NCBI GenBank assembly: GCA_003246805.1
Contig: QKDG01000087.1
Coordinates: 1 to 5,870, forward strand
Direction of reading: 5' to 3'
DNA: 5,870 nucleotides
Origin: Clostridia bacterium
GTDB lineage: Bacteria; Bacillota; Clostridia; Oscillospirales; Ruminococcaceae
How positions within the stretch are numbered: the stretch's first letter is position 1; the number at the start of each line of letters is the position of its first letter. Position numbers and translations under genes: made by a program. Shown here piece by piece: positions 1-5,801 of this stretch. The notes beneath the pieces were generated by a model that saw only the letters and a list, made by a program, of their open reading frames with translations, made no database searches and was not told the DNA's origin.

Positions 1-1
1 T

Positions 2-1723
2 GCGAAACGCCAGCAAAGCAAGGGCTTTGCGTTTTCGGCTGACAATAACTGGCAGCAGGAGTTTGAGGACCGCTTTGATTATACAGAAACAGACGACCAG
101 CTGAGGAGTATCGAGGAAATCAAGCAGGATATGATGAAGCCCATACCGATGGACAGACTTTTGTGTGGCGACGTTGGCTTTGGCAAGACAGAGGTTGCTT
201 TAAGGGCCGCCTTCAAATGCATTATGGATAACAAGCAGTGCGCAATTTTAGTGCCTACAACAGTTCTTGCGTGGCAGCATTATCAGACGGCGATGAAAAG
301 ATTTGAGCATTATCCAATCAAAATTCAGCTTTTATCAAGATTTAGGACTTCAAAACAGCAGAAGGAGATTTTAAAGGAGCTTGCACGGGGAGAAATTGAC
401 CTTATCATAGGTACACACAGGCTTGTGCAGAAGGATGTTATTTTTAAAGATTTAGGGCTTGCTGTAATAGATGAGGAGCAACGCTTTGGTGTTGCCCACA
501 AAGAAAAATTCAAGGAGACTTTTAGCGGGACTGATGTTCTCACATTATCTGCCACACCTATTCCAAGAACACTGAATATGGCAATGAGTGGAATCAGGGA
601 TATGTCGGTTATAGAAGAGCCCCCGCAGGACAGGCACCCGGTTCAGACCTATGTTATAGAGCATAATATGGGGGTAATTGTTCAGGCTATAATGAAGGAG
701 CTTCGCCGTGGCGGGCAGGTTTATTATATCCACAACAGGATAGAGAGCATTGATGGTTGCGTTTTTAGGCTGCAAAACGCAATGCCCGAGGCAAGAATAG
801 GTGTAGCACATGGCCAGATAAGCGAAAACGAGCTAAGCGAAATATGGAGAAAGCTCATTGAGCATGAAATTGACATTCTTGTATGCACAACACTTATTGA
901 AACAGGGGTGGATGTTCCAAACTGCAATACTCTTGTAATTGAGGATGCTGACAGGCTTGGGCTTTCACAGCTTTATCAGCTAAGGGGGCGTGTCGGGCGT
1001 TCAAACAGGCGTGCCTTTGCTTATTTTACATTCAGGCGGGGAAAGGTTCTGACTGAAATAGCTTCAAAAAGGCTTGCTGCTATCAGGGAGTTCACTCAGT
1101 TTGGTTCAGGGTTCAGGATAGCAATGCGTGACCTTGAAATACGTGGTGCCGGCTCAATTTTAAGTGGAAAACAGCACGGGCATATGGAATCCGTCGGTTA
1201 TGATATGTATTTACGGCTTTTATCTGAGGCACTTGCTGAGCAAAAGGGAGAGGCATTGCCACCTAATCCCGAAAGCTGTATTGTTGACCTTGCAATTGAT
1301 GCACATATCCCTGAGAGCTATATTGATAGCGTAACGTTAAGGATTGAGGCATATCGCCATATCGCCGCAATACAGAATAAAGATGACAGCCTTGATGTAA
1401 TGGATGAGCTTATCGACAGATATGGTGAGCCACCACAGGCAGTTGTAGGGCTTATAAATGTTGCTCTGCTAAGGAACACAGCCGCATATCTTGGAATAAC
1501 TGAAATAACTCAGAGAAATGACAATATGCTTTTTTATATAAAAGAACCTGCAATGCAACAAATATCAGCATTATCGGCCGAATTCAAAGGGCGCGTTTTA
1601 TATAACAGCACACAAAAGCCATATATTTCTGTTAAGCTTGCGACAAAGCAAAAATCAGCAGAGCTTATGGCGCAGGTGATAGAAATTCTGAATCAAAGCA
1701 GACCAAATAGCAGCCCTGTTTAA
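2..1723 (+). CDS. mfd: Transcription-repair coupling factor Mfd, C-terminal half (5' partial)
   Basis: Mfd is a cytoplasmic ATP-driven DNA translocase. It pushes stalled RNA polymerase off damaged template and recruits UvrA for nucleotide excision repair. The frame is open from position 2 with no stop, and the codons before the ATG at 131 encode typical Mfd sequence (KGFAF, then DQLRSIEEIKQDM), so that ATG is internal and the true start lies upstream. The visible part is 573 residues, about half of a usual 1,150-1,180. Numbering from position 2, the superfamily 2 motor motifs are intact: Walker A GDVGFGKT (56-63), DEEQ (157-160), SATPIPRT (183-190), TTLIETGVD (296-304) and QLRGRVGRS (326-334). 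The TRG translocation motif shared with RecG follows (about 369-405, GFRIAMRDLEIRGAGSIL), then the C-terminal TRCF domain, which in the family masks the UvrA-binding module. UvrB-like and RNA polymerase-binding domains are outside the window. One small oddity is VLAWQHY where LAQQHY is usual. Identification is secure. Confidence 0.97.
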   Translation, partial: AKRQQSKGFAFSADNNWQQEFEDRFDYTETDDQLRSIEEIKQDMMKPIPMDRLLCGDVGFGKTEVALRAAFKCIMDNKQCAILVPTTVLAWQHYQTAMKRFEHYPIKIQLLSRFRTSKQQKEILKELARGEIDLIIGTHRLVQKDVIFKDLGLAVIDEEQRFGVAHKEKFKETFSGTDVLTLSATPIPRTLNMAMSGIRDMSVIEEPPQDRHPVQTYVIEHNMGVIVQAIMKELRRGGQVYYIHNRIESIDGCVFRLQNAMPEARIGVAHGQISENELSEIWRKLIEHEIDILVCTTLIETGVDVPNCNTLVIEDADRLGLSQLYQLRGRVGRSNRRAFAYFTFRRGKVLTEIASKRLAAIREFTQFGSGFRIAMRDLEIRGAGSILSGKQHGHMESVGYDMYLRLLSEALAEQKGEALPPNPESCIVDLAIDAHIPESYIDSVTLRIEAYRHIAAIQNKDDSLDVMDELIDRYGEPPQAVVGLINVALLRNTAAYLGITEITQRNDNMLFYIKEPAMQQISALSAEFKGRVLYNSTQKPYISVKLATKQKSAELMAQVIEILNQSRPNSSPV

Positions 1724-1742
1724 ATAAATTGGTTAAAATGCT

Positions 1743-1765
1743 TTTAAGTGTTAAAACATCTTAAA
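1743..1765 (+). other. Weak AT-rich hairpin after mfd
   Basis: TTTAAG (1743-1748) pairs with CTTAAA (1760-1765), and inside it TGTT (1749-1752) can partly pair with AACA (1755-1758). An alternative shorter hairpin, TTAAAA-TGC-TTTTAA, uses 1733-1747. Neither has a GC-rich stem or a clean run of T after it, so this may be at most a weak terminator or pause for mfd. No better terminator is visible between mfd and the next promoter. Confidence 0.2.
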
Positions 1766-1786
1766 TCTTATTGGTTAATATTTTAA

Positions 1787-1816
1787 TTGACAGTAAATAT
1801 GAATTTGTGATAAAAT
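1787..1816 (+). promoter_or_regulatory. Sigma-A type promoter for the ACT protein-hom-thrB unit
   Basis: A perfect -35 box TTGACA (1787-1792) is followed by an 18-base spacer and a -10 box TAAAAT (1811-1816). The -10 is preceded by TGA (1808-1810), which matches the TGn extended -10 element. Transcription would start near 1823, leaving a leader of only about 34 bases before the ATG at 1857, too short for a T-box or other riboswitch. Control of this promoter would therefore have to act at initiation. Prediction is from sequence only. Confidence 0.75.
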
Positions 1817-1856
1817 GTTTTTATGCTAAATACAATTGTTTTTTTGAGGTGGACTT

Positions 1857-2300
1857 ATGCAGGACATAAAACAGCTTGTTGTTGTTGATTCAAAAGTTCT
1901 TCCTGAAATATATTTGAAAGTCTTAAAAGCAAAAAGGATGATTGCATGTGGCGATGCAAAAAGTTCAGTCGATGCATGCAGGATTATCGGTATATCAAGA
2001 AGTGCTTATTATAAATATAAGGATTCAATTTTTCTTTATGAGGAAAAGCTGACACACAAAATTATTTCTTTATATGCTGTGTTAAAGGATGAGCCAGGTG
2101 TTTTATCAAGCATATTGGCTGCACTTTATGAGCTTGGCGCAAATATTTTAACAGTAAATCAGAACATTCCGATAGATTCGGTAGCCTCAGTTTCAATTTC
2201 AATAAAATTCGACTCTGATTCAAACGGGATAAAGCAGTTGAAGGCAAGGCTTAATGAATTATATGGTGTTGTTGATATAAAAATTATCAGTGGTGAATAA
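1857..2300 (+). CDS. ACT domain-containing protein, UPF0735 / PheB-like
   Basis: This 147-residue protein resembles the UPF0735 family of small ACT-domain proteins (B. subtilis PheB/YszB type), and its length is normal for that family. Residues 34-57 (AKSSVDACRIIGISRSAYYK) look like a helix-turn-helix of the kind that begins with an AKS or NEA-type helix and ends in GISRSAYYKYKD. Residues about 68-145 form one ACT domain: a first strand KIISLYAVL, then the ligand-loop signature DEPGVLS (78-84), a helix, and NILTVNQNIPID. ACT domains commonly bind amino acids and dimerise. Its place as first gene before hom and thrB, with 24 bases between it and hom, suggests a role in sensing or controlling threonine/homoserine synthesis; that role is inference, as the family has no firmly known function to my knowledge. 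The start is supported by GAGGTGG at 1846-1852. The family call is strong, the function open. Confidence 0.9.
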   Translation: MQDIKQLVVVDSKVLPEIYLKVLKAKRMIACGDAKSSVDACRIIGISRSAYYKYKDSIFLYEEKLTHKIISLYAVLKDEPGVLSSILAALYELGANILTVNQNIPIDSVASVSISIKFDSDSNGIKQLKARLNELYGVVDIKIISGE

Positions 2301-2324
2301 GCAGATAGGAATTGAGGTAGTATT

Positions 2325-3572
2325 ATGAGCAAAATTGCAGTTTTAGGTTTTGGAGTTGTAGGTTCTGGTACGGTTGAGGCTTTTTATACAAACAGGGAGT
2401 CTATTTGTAAAAAAGCAGGGAAGGAGCTTGATATAAAGCATGTTCTTGACCTCCGTGATTTTCCTGACAGCCCTTATGCTGAAAAGCTGACGAAGGATTT
2501 CAGTGATATTCTGAATGATGATGAAATTGACATAGTTGCTGAATGTATGGGTGGTGTCAATCCTGCCTATGATTTCACAAAATCATTGCTTCAAAAGGGC
2601 AAAAGTGTTGTAACATCAAATAAGGAGCTTGTTGCTACAAAGGGAGTTGAGCTCCTTGCAATAGCAAAGGCAAATAATTGTAACTATATGTTTGAGGCAA
2701 GCGTGGGCGGTGGTATTCCGATTATAAGGCCGTTGCATCAGTGCCTTGCTGCAAATAAAATCGAAGAAATTGTAGGAATTTTAAACGGCACAACAAACTT
2801 TATTCTAACAAAAATGATAAAAGAGCAGATGAGTTTTTATGATGCATTGTCCCTTGCTCAGCAATTAGGCTATGCAGAAAAGGACCCAACCGCTGATATT
2901 GAAGGGCATGACGCAAGCAGGAAAATCTGCATTTTAGCCTCTCTTGCTTATGGAAAGCATGTGTATCCTGAACGTGTACATACTTCTGGAATATCAAGAA
3001 TCACACTTGAAGATGTTGAATATGCCGAAAGCTGTAACTGCTCAATAAAGCTTATAGGTAGTGTAAAACAGCTTGAAAACGGTAAAATTCTGCCGGTGGT
3101 TCGTGCAGCATTTGTAAGCAGAGAATGCCCTATTGCTAATGTTGATGATGTTTTCAATGCAATTCTTGTGCGAGGTAACATTGTAGGCGATGTAATGTTT
3201 ATGGGTAAAGGTGCAGGAAAGCTACCGACAGCAAGCGCAATTGTTGCCGATATTGTTGATGTTGCAAAGTCTGAGGGCACAAGTATTTCTCAGGTATGGG
3301 AAACAAGTGAGGACTATAACTTCATAGAAAGCTACAAGCTTGCAAAAACCTCAATGTATATCAGGATAACCTCTGATGATATTCTTCATACAACAGAAAA
3401 AGTAAAGGATTTGTTTGGAGAAGTGAAATTTTTAAGTAAGAAAATAGTAGCTACAAACGAAATTGCATTCATAACACCAGCAATGATTGAAAAAAATATT
3501 GATGAAAAAATAGATGATATTGAAATAGCCGGAGCAAATGTAATAGGTAAAATCAGAGTTCTGGATATATAA
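2325..3572 (+). CDS. hom: Homoserine dehydrogenase with C-terminal ACT-like domain
   Basis: Hom reduces L-aspartate 4-semialdehyde to L-homoserine with NAD(P)H, the branch point from lysine synthesis toward threonine and methionine. The 415 residues fit the stand-alone Gram-positive type, with no fused aspartokinase. Residues 1-20 hold the Rossmann loop GFGVVGSG (8-15). TSNKELVA (97-104) contains K100, the expected catalytic or cofactor-proximal lysine. NGTTNFIL (154-161) and the family signature at about 179-200 (LGYAEKDPTADIEGHDASRK, ending in K200) form the substrate site; E185, D191 and D196 are the conserved acids. Residues about 343-415 (MYIRIT, then TEKVKDLFG and EIAFIT) look like a divergent ACT domain, where feedback inhibition by threonine would be expected. 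GAGGT (2314-2318) precedes the ATG by 6 bases. thrB follows after only 10 bases. Identification is secure; threonine inhibition is inferred from the family. Confidence 0.97.
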   Translation: MSKIAVLGFGVVGSGTVEAFYTNRESICKKAGKELDIKHVLDLRDFPDSPYAEKLTKDFSDILNDDEIDIVAECMGGVNPAYDFTKSLLQKGKSVVTSNKELVATKGVELLAIAKANNCNYMFEASVGGGIPIIRPLHQCLAANKIEEIVGILNGTTNFILTKMIKEQMSFYDALSLAQQLGYAEKDPTADIEGHDASRKICILASLAYGKHVYPERVHTSGISRITLEDVEYAESCNCSIKLIGSVKQLENGKILPVVRAAFVSRECPIANVDDVFNAILVRGNIVGDVMFMGKGAGKLPTASAIVADIVDVAKSEGTSISQVWETSEDYNFIESYKLAKTSMYIRITSDDILHTTEKVKDLFGEVKFLSKKIVATNEIAFITPAMIEKNIDEKIDDIEIAGANVIGKIRVLDI

Positions 3573-3582
3573 CGAGGATATT

Positions 3583-4470
3583 ATGATAAAAATACAGATT
3601 CCTGCAACAAGTGCGAATTTGGGCGCTGGATTTGATGCACTTGGCCTTGCGCTAAACTACTATAATTATGTTAATATGGAAGAATCAGATGCTGTTTCAA
3701 TCAAATCACTTGATGGCATTGAAATTCCCGTTGACGAAAGCAATCTTGTCTTTGAATCTGCAAAAAAAGTATACGACATCTGTGGTAAACGCCTTAATGG
3801 CTTGAAGATAGAACAGATTAACAATATTCCTATGGCTCGTGGCCTTGGCAGCAGCTCTGCCTGTATTGTTGCCGGCATTATCGGTGCAAATACTCTTATG
3901 GGGTTTCCCTTATCACCTGATGAGCTGGTTGATTTGGCAGCACAGATTGAGGGGCATCCTGACAATACTGCCCCTGCCCTGCTTGGGGGAATAGTCACAG
4001 CAGTTTTTGACGGTAAGAAGGTCCACTGGGTTAAGCAGGAGGTTTATACGACATTAAAATTTGTTGCAATAATCCCTGATTTTGAGCTTAAAACAGAAAA
4101 GGCAAGGAACTGCCTGCCGAAGGATATTCCCCACAAGGATGCAGTTTTCAATCTTTCACGTGCGGCTTTGTTTTCAGCCTCGCTTTTAACAGGAAAATTC
4201 AACAACTTAAAAACAGCTGTTGATGACAGGCTTCATCAGCCATACAGATTACCACTTATAAATAATGCGGATGATGTTTTTGACATGGCGTATACCTTGG
4301 GCGCCTATGCAGTTTATATAAGCGGAGCAGGCCCGACTATTATGGCAATTGTTGACCATGACAATGAGTTTTTTGAGGGGAAAATGCGATTTTCACTTGA
4401 AAACAAAGGGTTATCAAACTGGATTGTCAAGGGGCTTGAAATAGATAATAAGGGAACAATTATAATCTAA
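3583..4470 (+). CDS. thrB: Homoserine kinase (GHMP kinase family)
   Basis: ThrB phosphorylates L-homoserine with ATP to O-phospho-L-homoserine, the substrate of threonine synthase. The 295 residues are a normal length. All GHMP kinase landmarks are visible: the N-terminal PATSANLGAGFDALG (7-21), the ATP-binding glycine/serine loop PMARGLGSSSA (83-93), EGHPDN (123-128), typical of homoserine kinase, LHQPYR (217-222), and the C-terminal motif SGAGPT (247-252). The ATG is preceded by GAGGA (3574-3578) and lies 10 bases after the hom stop, so the two genes are almost certainly co-transcribed and possibly translationally linked. No threonine synthase gene follows; the next gene belongs to B12 transport. 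No clear intrinsic terminator is visible after thrB, only an all-AT stem at 4496-4510. Identification is secure. Confidence 0.97.
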   Translation: MIKIQIPATSANLGAGFDALGLALNYYNYVNMEESDAVSIKSLDGIEIPVDESNLVFESAKKVYDICGKRLNGLKIEQINNIPMARGLGSSSACIVAGIIGANTLMGFPLSPDELVDLAAQIEGHPDNTAPALLGGIVTAVFDGKKVHWVKQEVYTTLKFVAIIPDFELKTEKARNCLPKDIPHKDAVFNLSRAALFSASLLTGKFNNLKTAVDDRLHQPYRLPLINNADDVFDMAYTLGAYAVYISGAGPTIMAIVDHDNEFFEGKMRFSLENKGLSNWIVKGLEIDNKGTIII

Positions 4471-4513
4471 CAATACTATTATTACAACTACTTAGAAAAA
4501 TTTTATTTTTGTG

Positions 4514-4541
4514 TTGATTTTTATTGAGAATATGTTATAAT
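4514..4541 (+). promoter_or_regulatory. Promoter of the cobalamin riboswitch-btuF transcript
   Basis: A -35 box TTGATT (4514-4519) is separated by 16 bases from a perfect -10 box TATAAT (4536-4541). TGT (4533-4535) upstream gives an extended -10. The start of transcription would be near 4548, about 30 bases before the riboswitch aptamer, giving a leader of roughly 348 bases before the btuF ATG at 4896. The position just upstream of a riboswitch supports the call. Confidence 0.75.
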
Positions 4542-4577
4542 AAATTGTAAAATTAAATACTAATTAATCAATCGAAT

Positions 4578-4729
4578 ACAGGTGCGCATATTGCGAGAAT
4601 AGGGAATCAGGTATAAATCCTGAACGATCCTGTCGCCGTAAGGAACAGCTTAATTCAATTATGTCACTTTTTATTTTTATAAAAGGGAAGGCGATTTAAG
4701 CGAAAGTCCGAGTCGGAAGACCTGCCTGT
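4578..4729 (+). promoter_or_regulatory. Cobalamin (B12) riboswitch aptamer
   Basis: This RNA element binds a cobalamin, usually adenosylcobalamin, and lowers expression of downstream B12 genes. The conserved landmarks occur in the right order. P1 closes with ACAGG (4578-4582) and CCTGT (4725-4729). GGTGC (4581-4585) leads into a short hairpin CGCA-TAT-TGCG (4585-4595). The AATAGGGAA block (4598-4606) is followed by TCAGG/CCTGA (4607-4611 with 4619-4623). A GTCGCCGTAA segment (4632-4641) matches the core region usually written GCCACTGTAA. A hairpin CTTTTTAT/ATAAAAGG (4667-4674 with 4679-4686) carries GGGAAGGCG (4685-4693), and the B12 box AGTCGGAAGACCTGCCT (4711-4727) ends the aptamer. The neighbouring B12-binding protein gene supports the call. 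Compared with the consensus I remember, GGTA replaces GGTG near 4610-4613, and the fifth base of the B12 box is G rather than A or C. The ligand form cannot be told from sequence alone. Confidence 0.92.
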
Positions 4730-4733
4730 TTTT

Positions 4734-4751
4734 CACAGCTTTAAGGTTGTG
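4734..4751 (+). other. Hairpin directly after the riboswitch P1 (possible P13)
   Basis: CACAGC (4734-4739) pairs with GTTGTG (4746-4751), with one G-U pair, around the loop TTTAAG (4740-4745). In many cobalamin riboswitches a hairpin at this place (P13) has a loop that kisses the aptamer. The loop's TTAAG (4741-4745) is complementary to CTTAA at 4649-4653 inside the aptamer, and TTTAAGG (4740-4746) is complementary to CCTTAAA (4854-4860) in the terminator. The hairpin is seen in the sequence; its role is inference. Confidence 0.45.
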
Positions 4752-4798
4752 TGAGCTATAATCCCACAGGAAATGGGGTATATGGTTTGTTTGAAGTA

Positions 4799-4830
4799 GC
4801 ATTACAAAGCAATGCTTTGCTTTGTTGTGT
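4799..4830 (+). repeat. Inverted repeat in the riboswitch expression platform
   Basis: ACAAAGC (4804-4810) pairs perfectly with GCTTTGT (4819-4825) around an 8-base loop. The stem can be extended outward by four pairs (4799-4802 with 4827-4830, two of them G-U) across one T-T mismatch. Because GCTTT occurs twice in tandem (4814-4818 and 4819-4823), CAAAGC (4805-4810) can instead pair with GCTTTG (4814-4819) around a 3-base loop. No T-run follows, so it is not itself a terminator. It probably shapes the RNA between aptamer and terminator. Confidence 0.5.
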
Positions 4831-4849
4831 TGTTTTAAATATATTGCAA

Positions 4850-4882
4850 AACGCCTTAAAAGTAGGGCGTTATTTTTATTTT
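4850..4882 (+). terminator. Intrinsic terminator controlled by the cobalamin riboswitch
   Basis: AACGCCTT (4850-4857) pairs with AGGGCGTT (4864-4871), eight pairs including one G-U, around the loop AAAAGT. A T-rich tract (ATTTTTATTTT, 4872-4882) follows. It ends two bases before the AAAGGAG ribosome site (4884-4890) of btuF, so it lies in the leader and not after a gene. With the aptamer upstream, this is the expected OFF structure: bound cobalamin should favour this hairpin and stop transcription before btuF. Confidence 0.88.
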
Positions 4883-4895
4883 AAAAGGAGAAAAT

Positions 4896-5801
4896 ATGAA
4901 AAAATTAATCAGCTTAGCGCTCACCGTTGTTATATTGGTGACAATCACAGCTTGCACACAGACAAGCGAAAACAAAGAGGTTAAAATAACAGACAAATCA
5001 GGGGCAGAATATATTGTTCCCGATAAAATTCAAAGCATAGTTTCAACCTCAGCAACAAACACCGAAATTCTTTCAGGGCTTGGTTTGTCAGATAAAATCG
5101 TAGCTGTTGATACATATTCAGCAGATATTGACGGGCTTAAAAGCGATGTTGAACTGCTTGATATGCAAAATCTTGATATGGAAAAAATCATAGATTTAAA
5201 ACCTGACGTTGTTGTTTTGAATGAGATTAATTATTCTGGCGTTGCAGATAAGTATGACCTTCTCAAACAATCAGGAATAGAAATTATTAATATCGAGGCA
5301 GCAGATTCTGTTCAGGATATTATAGACGACATCACATTTATGTCAAAATATACTAAAACCGAAGAAAAAGGGAACGGGCTTGTAAAGGATATTGAGGATG
5401 CTGTAAATACTTTAAAAGAATCCGATTTTGGCGATAAGGTAAAAGTTTATTTTGAAATTTCTGCCGCACCGTATCTGTATTCTTTTGGAAACAGCACATA
5501 TTTAAATGAGATTATCGGGCTTTGCGGTGCTGAAAATATCTATGCAAATGAAGCCGGCTGGCTTTCAAATTCTGATGAATCAGTAATAAATGCAAATCCT
5601 GATGTTATTATTACAAATGTAAGCTATGAGGGATATTCTTTTGAAGAAATATATAGCAGAGCAGGCTGGAATGTAATCAGTGCTGTTAAAAACAAGCAGA
5701 TTTATCTTGTCGACGCAAACTCAACCTCAAGAGCATCACAGAATATTGTAAAGGGCATTAAGGAAATAGCAAACGCTATTCGCCCAGGCACATTTGAATA
5801 A
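4896..5801 (+). CDS. btuF: Vitamin B12 ABC transporter substrate-binding lipoprotein
   Basis: The predicted 301-residue protein is a membrane-anchored binding protein that captures a corrinoid outside the cell and delivers it to an ABC importer. Residues 1-20 are a lipoprotein signal peptide: MKK, a hydrophobic run, and the lipobox ITAC with C20 as the lipid-modified cysteine. The mature part fits the helical-backbone family (Peripla_BP_2) shared by B12 and iron-siderophore binders: a first lobe with IVSTSATNTEILSGLGL and KIIDLKPDVVVLNE, a long linking helix (about 150-175), and a second lobe with GLCGAENIYA, PDVIITNV and VKNKQIYLVDA. The family alone cannot separate B12 from haem or siderophores; the riboswitch just upstream points to B12. 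The ATG at 4896 is fixed by AAAGGAG (4884-4890) five bases before it and by the signal peptide. A permease-like gene overlaps its 3' end. Confidence 0.92.
   Translation: MKKLISLALTVVILVTITACTQTSENKEVKITDKSGAEYIVPDKIQSIVSTSATNTEILSGLGLSDKIVAVDTYSADIDGLKSDVELLDMQNLDMEKIIDLKPDVVVLNEINYSGVADKYDLLKQSGIEIINIEAADSVQDIIDDITFMSKYTKTEEKGNGLVKDIEDAVNTLKESDFGDKVKVYFEISAAPYLYSFGNSTYLNEIIGLCGAENIYANEAGWLSNSDESVINANPDVIITNVSYEGYSFEEIYSRAGWNVISAVKNKQIYLVDANSTSRASQNIVKGIKEIANAIRPGTFE

Noticed and set aside
131..133. ATG at 131 as the start of mfd
   Set aside because: The frame is open back to position 2 and the upstream codons encode conserved Mfd sequence, so this ATG is internal and the gene is cut only by the window edge. 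There is no sign of a truncated gene.
1724..1856. T-box or other amino-acid riboswitch before the hom operon
   Set aside because: I see no T-box consensus or specifier-like structure, and the predicted transcript leader is only about 34 bases long.
2948..3280. Open frame of 110 codons on the - strand inside hom
   Set aside because: It is fully antisense to a well-conserved gene and has a low-complexity, serine/threonine-rich product; a shadow of hom codon use. The similar antisense frames in mfd (325-555, 545-811, 724-927), the ACT gene (2062-2247), hom (2800-2997) and thrB (3666-3998) were rejected for the same reason.
4496..4510. AAAAAT-TTT-ATTTTT stem after thrB as a terminator
   Set aside because: All six pairs are A-T, the loop is three bases, and GTG follows instead of a T-run; it would be too weak as an intrinsic terminator.
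4801..4825. Inverted repeat as the end of a mobile element
   Set aside because: It is short, has no partner copy elsewhere in the window and no transposase nearby; its place between aptamer and terminator fits an RNA structure better.
4751..4984. Open frame of 77 codons on the + strand across the leader and the start of btuF
   Set aside because: It lies on top of the riboswitch expression platform, the terminator and the btuF signal peptide region, has no good ribosome site, and its product looks like no known protein.
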